Assembly: GCF_001714725.1 (NCBI RefSeq)
Contig: NZ_CP016447.1
Location: 2,061,001 to 2,125,000, forward strand
DNA: 64,000 bases
Direction of reading: 5' to 3'
DNA from: Acidovorax sp. RAC01
GTDB lineage: Bacteria > Pseudomonadota > Gammaproteobacteria > Burkholderiales > Burkholderiaceae_C
Both the position numbers and the translations under genes were made by a program. The notes beneath the pieces are model-generated. The model saw nothing but the letters and a program-made list of their open reading frames with translations, was not told where the DNA came from and ran no database searches. Below are positions 8,430 through 17,610 of the stretch, piece by piece; the first letter of the stretch is position 1, and every line of letters starts with the position of its first letter.

Positions 8430-9443
8430 ATGAAACTTGCCACCTACAAAGACGGCTCGCGCGACGGCCAACTCGTTGTTGTCTCCCGCGACCTGGGCAC
8501 AGCCCATTATGCGACCGGCATTGCCAGCAAGATGCAGCAGGTGCTGGACGACTGGGGCTTCCTCTCGCCCCAGCTGCAGGACCTGTACGACCAGCTCAAC
8601 AGTGGCCGCGCACGCCATGCTTTCCCGTTCGACCCGGCCCAGTGCATGGCCCCGCTGCCCCGCGCTTACCAGTGGGCCGATGGTTCGGCCTACATCAACC
8701 ACGTCGAACTGGTGCGAAAAGCGCGCAACTCCGAAGTACCTGAGAGCTTCTACACCGACCCGCTGATGTACCAGGGCGGCAGCGACGACTTCATCGGCCC
8801 CTGCGACGACGTGGTGGTGCCCAGCGAAGCCATGGGCATCGACTTCGAGGCCGAAATTGCCGTCATCACCGGCGACGTGAAGATGGGCACGGACGCCGAC
8901 CAGGCCCTGGACGGCATCCGCCTGGTGATGATCGCCAACGACGTGAGCCTGCGCAACCTGATCCCGGCCGAGCTGGCCAAGGGCTTCGGCTTCTTCCAGT
9001 CCAAGCCCGCCACCGCCTTCGGCCCCGTGGCCGTCACGCTGGACGAGCTGGGCGATGCCTGGGACCACGGCCGCCTGCACCTCACCGTGCAATCGACCTG
9101 GAACGGCCGCAAGGTCGGCATGTGCGACGCCGGCCCCGAGATGACCTTCCACTTCGGCCAGCTGATTGCCCACGTGGCCAAGACGCGCAACGTGCGCGCC
9201 GGCTCCATCATTGGCAGCGGCACCGTGAGCAACAAGGGCATCACCGACGCCAGCGGCCGCACCGACTGGCCCAAGGGCTACAGCTGCATCGCCGAAAAGC
9301 GCTGCATCGAGACCATCCAGGACGGCAAGCCCAGTACCGAGTTCATGAAGTTCGGCGACACCATCCGCATCGAGGTCAAGGGCAAGGACGGCGCGAGCAT
9401 CTTTGGGGCTATCGATCAGGCCATTGCAGCGCCCGCTGCGTAA
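8430..9443 (+). CDS. Fumarylacetoacetate hydrolase family protein
   Basis: A 337-residue cytoplasmic enzyme of the FAH superfamily, which cleaves or isomerises carbon-carbon bonds next to keto groups in degradation of aromatic and related acids. The metal-binding core is visible: GIDFEAEIAVITGDV (the ExE motif), then VMIANDVSLRNLIP, KGFGFFQSKPATAFGPV and SIIGSGTVSNKG. An N-terminal domain (first 80 residues) resembles that of true fumarylacetoacetases more than that of the short 2-oxohept-3-ene-dioate isomerases. The substrate is not determinable. It is divergent from an IclR regulator, a common arrangement for catabolic genes. A dispersed repeat follows it. Confidence 0.88.
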   Translation: MKLATYKDGSRDGQLVVVSRDLGTAHYATGIASKMQQVLDDWGFLSPQLQDLYDQLNSGRARHAFPFDPAQCMAPLPRAYQWADGSAYINHVELVRKARNSEVPESFYTDPLMYQGGSDDFIGPCDDVVVPSEAMGIDFEAEIAVITGDVKMGTDADQALDGIRLVMIANDVSLRNLIPAELAKGFGFFQSKPATAFGPVAVTLDELGDAWDHGRLHLTVQSTWNGRKVGMCDAGPEMTFHFGQLIAHVAKTRNVRAGSIIGSGTVSNKGITDASGRTDWPKGYSCIAEKRCIETIQDGKPSTEFMKFGDTIRIEVKGKDGASIFGAIDQAIAAPAA

Positions 9444-9451
9444 GGCTCTGG

Positions 9452-9530
9452 GGTATTTTTGCCATAAAAATGGCTTCTGTGGCAAGGCTGTATTGCACAT
9501 GAAGCTATCAAAATAGTAGCGTTTTCGCTG
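9452..9530. repeat. Dispersed 60-bp repeat, copy 2
   Basis: The stretch contains GCCATAAAAATGGC (inverted repeat), a variable middle, and GAAGCTATCAAAATAGTAGC. Read on the minus strand it has the same order as other copies: GCTACTATTTTGATAGCTTC first and GCCATTTTTATGGC at the far end. It lies between the FAH-family gene and the alcohol dehydrogenase. Confidence 0.6.
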
Positions 9531-9600
9531 TCACCTGCGCGCGGCAAGGTTGGCGCAAAGCCGCTACCCTGCGGGGCTTCGTTTCACACGGCAGCCCCCC

Positions 9601-10761
9601 ATGCTCAACTTCGACTTCCACAACCCCACCCATATCGCCTTCGGCCAGGGCCGCATTGCAGACCTGGCCGAACTGGTGCCTGCTGCCGCCAGGGTCCTCA
9701 TCCTGGTCGGTGGCGCCAGTGCCGAAAAGACCGGCACCCTGGCCGAGGTGCGCGCCGCGCTGGGCGAGCGCCAGCACGCCACCTTCGCGGGCATCGAGCC
9801 CAACCCCAGCTACGAAACCTCGATGCAAGCCGTCGCCCAGGTGCGCGAGGGTGGGTTCGACTTCTTGCTGGCGGTGGGGGGCGGCTCGGTCATTGACGCC
9901 ACCAAGTTCATCGCAGCCGCCGCGCTGTTCGACGGCGAGCCCTGGGCCATCCTGGAGAAGTTCGGCCGCAACGTGACGCGCGCCCTGCCTTTTGGCGCGG
10001 TGCTCACGCTGCCCGCCACAGGCTCCGAGATGAACAACGGCAGCGTCATCACCCACCGCGGCAAGGGCGCCAAGCTGCCCTTCAACAGCGTGCACACCTA
10101 CCCCGTGTTTTCGGTGCTCGACCCCACCAAGACCTACACCCTGCCGCCCCAGCAGCTGGCCAACGGCGTGGTGGATGCCTTTGTGCACACGGTGGAGCAG
10201 TACCTGACCTACCCGGTCAACGCGCCGGTGCAGGACCGTTTTGCCGAGGGCATCCTGCAGACGCTGATCGAGGTGGGCCCGCGCCTGCTGACCGCGCCCG
10301 AGCCCGTGTACGACGACCGCGCCAACCTGATGTGGGCTGCCACCATGGCGCTCAACGGGCTGATTGGCGCCGGGGTACCGCAGGACTGGGCCACGCACAT
10401 GATCGGCCATGAGCTGACGGCGGCGCACGGCATCGACCACGCCCGCACGCTGGCCATCGTGCTGCCCGCGCTGCTGCACGAGCGCCGCGTGCCCAAGCAG
10501 GCCAAGCTGCTGCAGTACGCCGAGCGCGTGTGGGGCATCACCACCGGCAGCGACGACGAGCGCATCACCGCCGCCATCGAGCGCACGCGCGATTTCTTTG
10601 AAAGCATGGGCATCCGCACGCGCCTGTCGGGCTACGGCCTGGGCGCCGACGCCATCGGCCCGCTGATCGCGCAGCTGGAGGCGCACGGCATGGTCAAGCT
10701 GGGCGAGCAGCGCGAGATCACGCCAGCCGTCAGCCGCCGCATCCTGGAAGCGGCGCTTTAA
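9601..10761 (+). CDS. Iron-containing alcohol dehydrogenase (YqhD/BdhA-like)
   Basis: A 386-residue group III alcohol dehydrogenase. Nucleotide binding is shown by GGGSVID (93-99). The metal ligands can be placed at D192, H196, H266 and H280, in the motifs VVDAFVHTVEQY and WATHMIGHELTAAHGIDH, spaced as in E. coli YqhD and FucO. The overall sequence (MLNFDFHNPTHIAFG start) is of the YqhD/butanol-dehydrogenase type, normally NADPH-dependent aldehyde reductases that remove short-chain or reactive aldehydes. The frame runs back to 9550, but the family starts at the ATG at 9601. The gene appears to stand alone. Confidence 0.92.
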   Translation: MLNFDFHNPTHIAFGQGRIADLAELVPAAARVLILVGGASAEKTGTLAEVRAALGERQHATFAGIEPNPSYETSMQAVAQVREGGFDFLLAVGGGSVIDATKFIAAAALFDGEPWAILEKFGRNVTRALPFGAVLTLPATGSEMNNGSVITHRGKGAKLPFNSVHTYPVFSVLDPTKTYTLPPQQLANGVVDAFVHTVEQYLTYPVNAPVQDRFAEGILQTLIEVGPRLLTAPEPVYDDRANLMWAATMALNGLIGAGVPQDWATHMIGHELTAAHGIDHARTLAIVLPALLHERRVPKQAKLLQYAERVWGITTGSDDERITAAIERTRDFFESMGIRTRLSGYGLGADAIGPLIAQLEAHGMVKLGEQREITPAVSRRILEAAL

Positions 10762-11172
10762 GCGCCGTTGCACGGGCCGGGCCGGCATGCATGGGCCCTG
10801 CCCGCAGCGCATGCGGCGCTGCGCAGCGGCGTTTCGTCGCCGGGCGCCGGAGCCTGCACCGTGCGCTGCCACCGTGCCGTCAAGCCGCCCATCCGTCCCG
10901 CTTGGCGGCCTCTGGCGAAACGCATCCCGTGGCCCGGCTCCTTTTTTCCTGGCGCTGCGCCCGGCACGCCCCGTCGCACGCGCGCCGCCGGTGGCGCCCT
11001 TTTTGCGCAGCAGCTGCGCTGAAACGGGCCGGGGACGGGGCCCGGGCCCATCGCCATGCGGGCGCGGCTGTAGGCCAACGCCGCGAACCGCGCCGCGCCA
11101 TGGCACGCCGGCCCGCATCGCTGCTAGGGTGCGCCCTGCACACCGATTCACCCCACCACGAAAGCGCCACCC
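10762..11172. other. Gene-free GC-rich stretch
   Basis: 411 bases between two plus-strand genes. Open frames in several phases are by-products of high GC; none resembles a protein family. I see no terminator with a T-run and no convincing promoter, although one for the downstream gene must lie near its end. Confidence 0.5.
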
Positions 11173-11862
11173 ATGCCACACATCCTCATGGTTCTGACAT
11201 CCCACGACCAGCTGGGCGACACCGGCAAGAAAACCGGCTTCTGGCTGGAGGAGTTTGCCGCGCCGTACTACGTGTTCAGGGACGCGGGTGCCCAGGTCAC
11301 GCTGGCATCGCCCCAGGGCGGCCAGCCCCCGCTGGACCCCAAGAGCGACGAGCCCGGCGCGCAGACCGACGCGACCCGCCGCTTCAAGGCCGATGCCGAT
11401 GCGCAGGCCGCGCTGGCCAGCACCGTGCCGCTCGATGGCGTGGACCCGGCCGACTTCGACGCCGTGTTCTACCCCGGCGGCCACGGCCCGCTGTGGGACC
11501 TGGCGTATGACGCGCGCTCCATCGCCCTCATCGAGGCCACCCTGGGCGCCGGCAAGCCGCTGGCCGCCGTGTGCCATGCGCCCGGCGTGCTGCGCGGCGC
11601 CAAGGCGCAGGACGGCACACCGCTGGTGCGCGGCAAGAACGTGACCGGCTTCACCAACGGCGAGGAAGCCGCCGCGGGCCTGACCGATGTGGTGCCCTTT
11701 CTGGTGGAAGACATGCTCATGGCGCACGGCGCGCTGTACACCAAGCAGGCCGACTGGCAGCCGCATGTGGTGACCGATGGCCTGCTCATCACCGGGCAGA
11801 ACCCGGCGTCTTCGGAGCCAGCGGCGAAGGCGCTGCTGAAGGCGCTGGGCGGCACGGCTTGA
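11173..11862 (+). CDS. DJ-1/PfpI family protein (type 1 glutamine-amidotransferase domain)
   Basis: A 229-residue protein close to the HchA/Hsp31-like class. The nucleophile elbow is AAVCHAPGVL with Cys134 and the adjacent His135; the acidic partner is in the FWLEEFAAPYYVF segment (Glu26/27), and YPGGHGPLWDL near residue 100 forms the oxyanion region. Members act as glyoxalases, deglycases or chaperones in stress. The start (MPHILMVLTSHDQLGDTGKKTG) is the usual start of the family. It is the last host-type gene before the defence island. Confidence 0.9.
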   Translation: MPHILMVLTSHDQLGDTGKKTGFWLEEFAAPYYVFRDAGAQVTLASPQGGQPPLDPKSDEPGAQTDATRRFKADADAQAALASTVPLDGVDPADFDAVFYPGGHGPLWDLAYDARSIALIEATLGAGKPLAAVCHAPGVLRGAKAQDGTPLVRGKNVTGFTNGEEAAAGLTDVVPFLVEDMLMAHGALYTKQADWQPHVVTDGLLITGQNPASSEPAAKALLKALGGTA

Positions 11863-12065
11863 CGTAAGGCGCTGTTGCGCTGAAGCCCGCGCTGGGGCAG
11901 GGCTTTGGCACCCCTGATGCGATGGGCGCAGTGCAGTGAGCTGCCACGAGATCGCTGCGCGAGCTTCAGCGTCGTGCGGTCAAGCGATGTGAAGAGGCAG
12001 TATTGGAAGGTCAAGGTTTTGCAGCGGAGGTTTCATAATCTGCCGATACTGCGACGAGACCTGCC

Positions 12066-14975
12066 TTGCCTGCCCTTTCTACCACCCCCTACCAATCCCA
12101 ATACTTTGCTTGGCTGCTTTCAAGGCAGATAGGGCTTGATTCACCGGATCTGCTGGCATCGACCCTGGTTGATGCGCAGGTGGACCTCAACCCCCACCAG
12201 GTCGAGGCCGCGCTCTTCGCCTTCCGCAGCCCGTTATCGCAGGGCGTGATCCTGGCGGACGAGGTGGGCCTAGGCAAGACCATTGAGGCGGGCTTAGTTA
12301 TTGCCCAGCGCTGGGCAGAGCGCAAGCGGCGCATCCTCATCATCACGCCAGCCAATTTGCGCAAGCAATGGCACCAAGAGCTGCAAGACAAGTTCAGCTT
12401 GCAGGCGCTGATCTTGGAAGCCAAAAGCTACAAAGAGCAGCGCAAGGCAGGGCTGCGCAACCCATTTGATCTGACCTCAGACACAGCCCAATCACACGCC
12501 AGCCAGATCGTTATCTGCTCCTACCAGTTTGCTAAAACCAAGGCCGATGACCTGCGCCGTGTGCCATGGGACTTGGTGGTCATGGATGAAGCCCACCGCC
12601 TGCGCAATGTGTACAAGCCCGGCAACGTGATCGGCAAGACGTTGAAGGAGGCGCTGGCCCACGCCCCCAAAGTGCTGCTCACCGCCACGCCCCTGCAAAA
12701 CTCCCTGCTGGAGCTGTACGGCATGGTCAGCCTGGTGGACGAGCGCGTGTTTGGCGACCTGCCCAGCTTTCGCGAACAATTCGGCGCGCTGGGCAACCCC
12801 GACACGCTTGCCAAGCTGCGCAGCCGCTTGCAAAGCGTGTGCATGCGCACTCTGCGCCGCCAGGTGCAGCCCTACATCTCGTACACCCGGCGCATTCCCA
12901 TGGTGGAGCCCTTCACGCCATCGGCAGAAGAGCTGGCCCTGCACGACCGCGTGGCCGAGTACCTGCGCCGTCCCTCGCTCAATGCCCTGCCTGCGGGGCA
13001 GCGGCAGCTGATTTCGTTGGTGCTGTGGAAGCTGCTGGCCTCCAGCAGTTACGCCATTGGCGGGGCGCTAGACACCATGGCCCAGCGCCTGCAAGACCAG
13101 CTCAGCGCCGAGCCCACAGGCCAGGAAGACGCCAGCCTGGCCGAGCAACTGGACAAGGACTACGAGTCCCTCGACGAAATCGAAGAGGAATGGACTGAGG
13201 CGGATGGCGACGCGCCCGGCACGTCCAAGGTCAGCCTGGCTGACGAGATTGCCGAGCTGCGCGAGTTCCAGCGCATGGCCACCACCATCCGCGACAACGC
13301 CAAGGGCCAGGCCCTGCTCACAGCCCTGGGCAAAGCTTTTGCAGAGCTGGAGCGCCTGGGCGCAAAGCGCAAAGCCCTCATCTTCACGGAATCGCGCCGC
13401 ACGCAAGACTATTTGCTGGGCCTGCTGGAGCAAAGCGCCTACGCAGGCCAAACCGTGCTCTTCAACGGCACCAACAGCAGCGAGCAGGCCACGCGCATCT
13501 ACCAAGCCTGGCTCAAACGCCACGCAGGCACCGACCGCATCACCGGCTCCCGCACCGCAGACACCCGCGCTGCGCTGGTCGAGCATTTCAAAGAGTCCGC
13601 CAGCATCATGATCGCCACTGAGGCCGGGGCTGAGGGCATCAACCTGCAGTTCTGCTCGCTGGTTATCAACTACGACCTGCCGTGGAACCCCCAGCGCATC
13701 GAACAGCGCATTGGCCGCTGCCACCGCTACGGCCAGCAGCACGACGTGGTGGTGGTCAACTTCGTGGACCACAGCAACCCTGCCGATAAGCGCGTGTACG
13801 AGCTGCTGGCGCAAAAATTCCAGCTCTTTGAAGGCGTGTTTGGAGCCAGCGACGAAGTGCTGGGCACCATCGGCAGCGGCGTGGACTTTGAGCGCCGCAT
13901 TGCCGAGATCTACCAAACCTGCCGCAACCCGCAAGAAATTGAAGCCTCGTTCCAGCAACTGCAGCTCGACTTGTCGGGCGAGATCAGTGCCGCCATGCTC
14001 AAAACCCGGCAACTGCTGCTGGAGAACTTTGACGAAGCCGTGCAAGACAAGCTCAAACTGCGGCAGACCGAAAGCACCAGCGCCCGTAACCGGTTCGAGC
14101 GGCTGCTGATGGACCTGACCCAGGCCGAGCTGCAAAGCCACGCAGAGTTTGACCACAAAGGTTTTACCCTGCGCCAAACACCCCCCGGCTTGCCGCCCGC
14201 CGAAGCACCCGCAGGCCGCTACGAGCTACCCCGCCGCAGCGAAGACGCCTATCTGTATCGCACCGGGCACCCGCTGGCACAGGCCCTCATTCATCAAGCC
14301 CGCCAGCGCACCCTGCCCACTGCGCGCGTGCAGTTCAGCTACGACGACTACGGCACCATGCTCGCCACCCTGCTGCCCCTGCGCGGGCAAACCGGCTGGC
14401 TCAGCCTGAGCGTGCTCTCCATCGACGCCCTGGGCGTGCAAGAAGACTATCTGCTGCTGGCAGGCATTACCGACGCTGGCCAGCCCCTGCACGAAGAAGA
14501 CGCAGACAAACTGCTGCGCCTACCCGCCCAGGTGCAACAGGCCAGCTTGTTCATGGAGCCCCCAGCCGCGTTGGCCCAAGACGTGGAGCGGCTGGAGCGC
14601 GCACAGATCCAGGCCGTCAACACCCGCAACCTGGGCTACTTTGATGCCGAAGTGCAAAAGCTCGACGCCTGGGCCGACGACCTGAAGGTGGGCCTGGAAA
14701 ACGAAGTCAAAGAGCTGGACCGCGAAATCAAAGATGTGCGCCGCACCGCCACTGTGGCCGCCACGTTGGAAGAAAAGCTGCATTGGCAAAAACGCCAGCG
14801 CGAGCTGGAAGACAAGCGCAACCAGCTGCGGCGCAGGATTTTTGATCGGCAGGATGAGATTGATGCGCAGCGCAGTCGTTTGATTGAGGATTTGGAGGGC
14901 AGGCTTGCCAGTTCAGCCTGTCTGAAGAAACTGTTCGCAATACAGTGGAGTTTGGATAAAGGCGGGAGGCCCTGA
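12066..14975 (+). CDS. SNF2/RapA-like DEAD/DEAH helicase (first gene of defence operon)
   Basis: A 969-residue superfamily 2 helicase/translocase. Walker A is ADEVGLGKT (64-72), the DEAH box is at 174-177 (VVMDEAHRLRN), motif III is LLTATPLQNS, and motif VI is QRIEQRIGRCHRYGQ near residues 541-556. The C-terminal third has no named domain I can identify and ends in a strongly charged coiled-coil (about 860-950). Proteins of this type travel along duplex DNA and often appear in defence loci (for example DrmD of DISARM). The start codon is TTG, followed by a segment that leads straight into the conserved ALVDAQVDLNPHQ-like region. Upstream, CATAAT at 12034-12039 is a possible -10 box with no good -35. 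The stop overlaps the next start by one base (TGATG). Confidence 0.88.
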   Translation: MPALSTTPYQSQYFAWLLSRQIGLDSPDLLASTLVDAQVDLNPHQVEAALFAFRSPLSQGVILADEVGLGKTIEAGLVIAQRWAERKRRILIITPANLRKQWHQELQDKFSLQALILEAKSYKEQRKAGLRNPFDLTSDTAQSHASQIVICSYQFAKTKADDLRRVPWDLVVMDEAHRLRNVYKPGNVIGKTLKEALAHAPKVLLTATPLQNSLLELYGMVSLVDERVFGDLPSFREQFGALGNPDTLAKLRSRLQSVCMRTLRRQVQPYISYTRRIPMVEPFTPSAEELALHDRVAEYLRRPSLNALPAGQRQLISLVLWKLLASSSYAIGGALDTMAQRLQDQLSAEPTGQEDASLAEQLDKDYESLDEIEEEWTEADGDAPGTSKVSLADEIAELREFQRMATTIRDNAKGQALLTALGKAFAELERLGAKRKALIFTESRRTQDYLLGLLEQSAYAGQTVLFNGTNSSEQATRIYQAWLKRHAGTDRITGSRTADTRAALVEHFKESASIMIATEAGAEGINLQFCSLVINYDLPWNPQRIEQRIGRCHRYGQQHDVVVVNFVDHSNPADKRVYELLAQKFQLFEGVFGASDEVLGTIGSGVDFERRIAEIYQTCRNPQEIEASFQQLQLDLSGEISAAMLKTRQLLLENFDEAVQDKLKLRQTESTSARNRFERLLMDLTQAELQSHAEFDHKGFTLRQTPPGLPPAEAPAGRYELPRRSEDAYLYRTGHPLAQALIHQARQRTLPTARVQFSYDDYGTMLATLLPLRGQTGWLSLSVLSIDALGVQEDYLLLAGITDAGQPLHEEDADKLLRLPAQVQQASLFMEPPAALAQDVERLERAQIQAVNTRNLGYFDAEVQKLDAWADDLKVGLENEVKELDREIKDVRRTATVAATLEEKLHWQKRQRELEDKRNQLRRRIFDRQDEIDAQRSRLIEDLEGRLASSACLKKLFAIQWSLDKGGRP

Positions 14976-16693
14976 TGTCTGCAACTAATTTCAAAACCGA
15001 GAACAACACCTATCGCAAATTGATAGGTAACGGCCTGACTTACAGGATTCCGCGTTTTCAGCGCGACTACAGCTGGTCTGAAGACGAGTGGGAAGACCTG
15101 TGGGCCGACATATTGGGCATTCTTCAAGAAGGGGGCGAGCCTGCGCATTACATGGGCTATTTGGTTCTGCAATCGCAAGACGACAAAAGTTTTGATGTGA
15201 TCGATGGGCAGCAGCGCCTCACCACACTCACCCTGGTGGTGCTGGCTGCCATGAAGAACCTGCAACGGTTGGTCAACGACAAGACCCAGGCTGAACAAAA
15301 CCAACGCCGCATTGACCAAATCCGGCAAACGTACATCGGCTACCTGGACCCTGTCACCTTGGTCTCGCGCACCAAGCTCACCCTCAATCGCAACAACGAC
15401 AGTTACTTTCAAACCTACCTGGTACCGCTGGGGCATTTGCCGCAGCGCGGGTTTCGCGCATCGGAGCATTCACTGCGCAAGGCATTTGAATGGTTTGAAA
15501 AGCGCGTGCGCGACTATGCCAAACGCCAAGGGGGCGATGAAGGCATGGCGCTGGCGAGCCTTGTTGAGACCATGAGCGACAAGCTGTTTTTCACCGTCAT
15601 CAGCGTCACCGATGAGCTGAACGCGTTCAAGGTATTTGAAACCCTCAACGCCCGTGGCGTGCGCTTGTCTTCCACAGACTTGCTGAAAAACTACCTGTTT
15701 TCAGTGCTCCACAAAGAGGCCGAACATGCCCATGAGATGCAGGTGCTGGAAGACCGCTGGGAGGCCATGGTCACCCGCTTGGGCAGTGAGAGTTTTCCTG
15801 ACTTCTTGCGTGTGCACTGGATCAGCCGCAAGACTTTTGTGCGCCAAGCGGAATTGTTCAAGACCATCCGCAGCAAGGTCACTACGCGCGCAGTGGTTTT
15901 TGAGTTGCTGCGTGGCATGGAAGAGGACATGGATGCCTACCTGGCCCTCACCAACCCCGAAGCCTCAGCGTGGACGCCAGAGTTGCGTGGCCAAGCCCAA
16001 AAGCTGCGCATGTTCAGCGTTCGGCAGCCTTTCCCGCTGATCGTGGCAGGCCACCGTCACCTGAACGCAGCGGACTTTGCCACGCTGCTCAAGGCTTGCG
16101 TCACCATCTCGTTCCGATACAACGTCATTGGCAGCCAACCTACCAATGAGCAAGAGCGCGTGTACTACGCAGCGGCGCAAAAACTGTCGAATGCGGAAAT
16201 TAATAACGCTGCTCAGGTGCTGGAGGCCCTCAAACCTGTCTACCCCGCAGACGAGGCTTTCAGAAGCGCCTTTGCCGACAAGATCATTCGCACTACCAAC
16301 TCACGCAATCTGCGCATCGTGCGCTACATCCTGTGTGCACTGGAGCGCCAGCTCAACAACACCGACCACGACTTTGAAAGCGATACCTTCAACGTGGAGC
16401 ATGTGTTGCCTCAAAACCCCGGTGAGGGCTGGCCTGCCTTTTCGGACGAAGAGGTGGAGGCCATGGCCTACCGCATAGGCAATATGGCGCTCATGGCCAA
16501 GGGTGCTAACAGGGACATAGGCAATGCCGCTTTTGCTGTGAAGAAGCCCGTCTTGGCCGCCAGCGCATTTGAGCTGACGCGCAAGGTGGCCGAAGACAAC
16601 GCCGACTGGACGCCCGAGCGCATCGCAGCGCGGCAAAAAAACCTGGCTCGCCTGGCCTCTACCGTGTGGCGAGTGGCCCAGCTATCTGATTGA
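14975..16693 (+). CDS. DUF262/DUF1524 protein, GmrSD-like type IV restriction nuclease
   Basis: A 572-residue protein. The N-terminal DUF262 domain shows YRIPRFQRDYSWSEDEWEDLW (about 23-43) and FDVIDGQQRLTTLTLV (about 70-85), the ParB-like nucleotide-binding signature. The C-terminal DUF1524 domain has NVEHVLPQNP (about 472-481), the His-containing core of an HNH-like nuclease, followed by YRIGNMALM. The single-chain layout is that of GmrSD-type modification-dependent enzymes, which use NTP hydrolysis to cut DNA bearing modified cytosines. It starts within the helicase stop codon and ends 4 bases before the methyltransferase start, so it is translated as part of the same operon. Its GC content is visibly lower than that of the surrounding chromosome. 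Confidence 0.88.
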   Translation: MSATNFKTENNTYRKLIGNGLTYRIPRFQRDYSWSEDEWEDLWADILGILQEGGEPAHYMGYLVLQSQDDKSFDVIDGQQRLTTLTLVVLAAMKNLQRLVNDKTQAEQNQRRIDQIRQTYIGYLDPVTLVSRTKLTLNRNNDSYFQTYLVPLGHLPQRGFRASEHSLRKAFEWFEKRVRDYAKRQGGDEGMALASLVETMSDKLFFTVISVTDELNAFKVFETLNARGVRLSSTDLLKNYLFSVLHKEAEHAHEMQVLEDRWEAMVTRLGSESFPDFLRVHWISRKTFVRQAELFKTIRSKVTTRAVVFELLRGMEEDMDAYLALTNPEASAWTPELRGQAQKLRMFSVRQPFPLIVAGHRHLNAADFATLLKACVTISFRYNVIGSQPTNEQERVYYAAAQKLSNAEINNAAQVLEALKPVYPADEAFRSAFADKIIRTTNSRNLRIVRYILCALERQLNNTDHDFESDTFNVEHVLPQNPGEGWPAFSDEEVEAMAYRIGNMALMAKGANRDIGNAAFAVKKPVLAASAFELTRKVAEDNADWTPERIAARQKNLARLASTVWRVAQLSD

Positions 16694-17610
16694 CCCCATG
16701 GCACACCAAAAACTAGAACTCACCTGGATCGGCAAAGACCAGCGCCCCCGGCTGGAGCCGCGCATTTTGCTGGAGGACCCGGCCCGCAGCTACCACGCCA
16801 AGCAGCGGGTGACGGACCGGGATATTTTTGACAACCGCCTGATCAAGGGCGACAACCTGCTGGCGCTCAAAGCGCTGGAGGCCGAGTTTGCGGGCAAGGT
16901 GAAGTGCGTGTTCATCGACCCGCCGTACAACACCGGCAGCGCCTTCACGCACTACGACGACGGGCTGGAGCATTCCATCTGGCTGGGGCTGATGCGCGAC
17001 CGGCTGGAGATCATTCGCCGCCTGCTGGCCGAGGATGGGTCGTTGTGGATCACGATTGACGACAACGAGGCGCATTACCTCAAGGTGTTGTGTGATGAGA
17101 TTTTTGGGCGCCGTAACTTCGTCGCGTCAATTGCGTGGGAGAAGGACCAAGCGAGGCATAACGATGCCGTAATTTCTGGTGCGCATGATCAAGTTCTGCT
17201 GTATGCAAAGGATCAATCAATTTGGAAACGAATTCGAAATCTTCTGCCGCGCGAAGAAGAAGGTAATGCTCGATACAAAAATCCTGACAATGATCCTCGA
17301 GGTCCTTGGTTACAAGGAGCATGTGCCACAGCAAAAAGTGGCTCCGAAAAAAATAGGTTTCCTGTGATGCTGCCATCGGGGCGCTTCATACAACCACCTC
17401 CTGGAAATTATTGGCGTTACTCCGAGGAGACGTTGAAGCAGGCACAAGCGGACAATCGTGTGTACTACGGAAAAAATGGGGATCGCTTACCGATCATTAA
17501 GAGCTATCTTTCGGAAATTCAAGATGGCTTTGTTCCAAAGACACTTTGGCTGGCTTCTGAAGTTGGCTCAAATCAATCAGCCAAGCGCGATCATTTACGC
17601 AAGCTGCTAG

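Noticed and set aside
9508..11766. A 752-codon minus-strand open frame across the alcohol dehydrogenase and DJ-1 gene
   Set aside because: Shadow frame; both real genes on the plus strand have clear catalytic motifs.
12034..12039. CATAAT as the -10 box of the defence operon
   Set aside because: No acceptable -35 at 16-18 bases upstream; noted only in the helicase entry.
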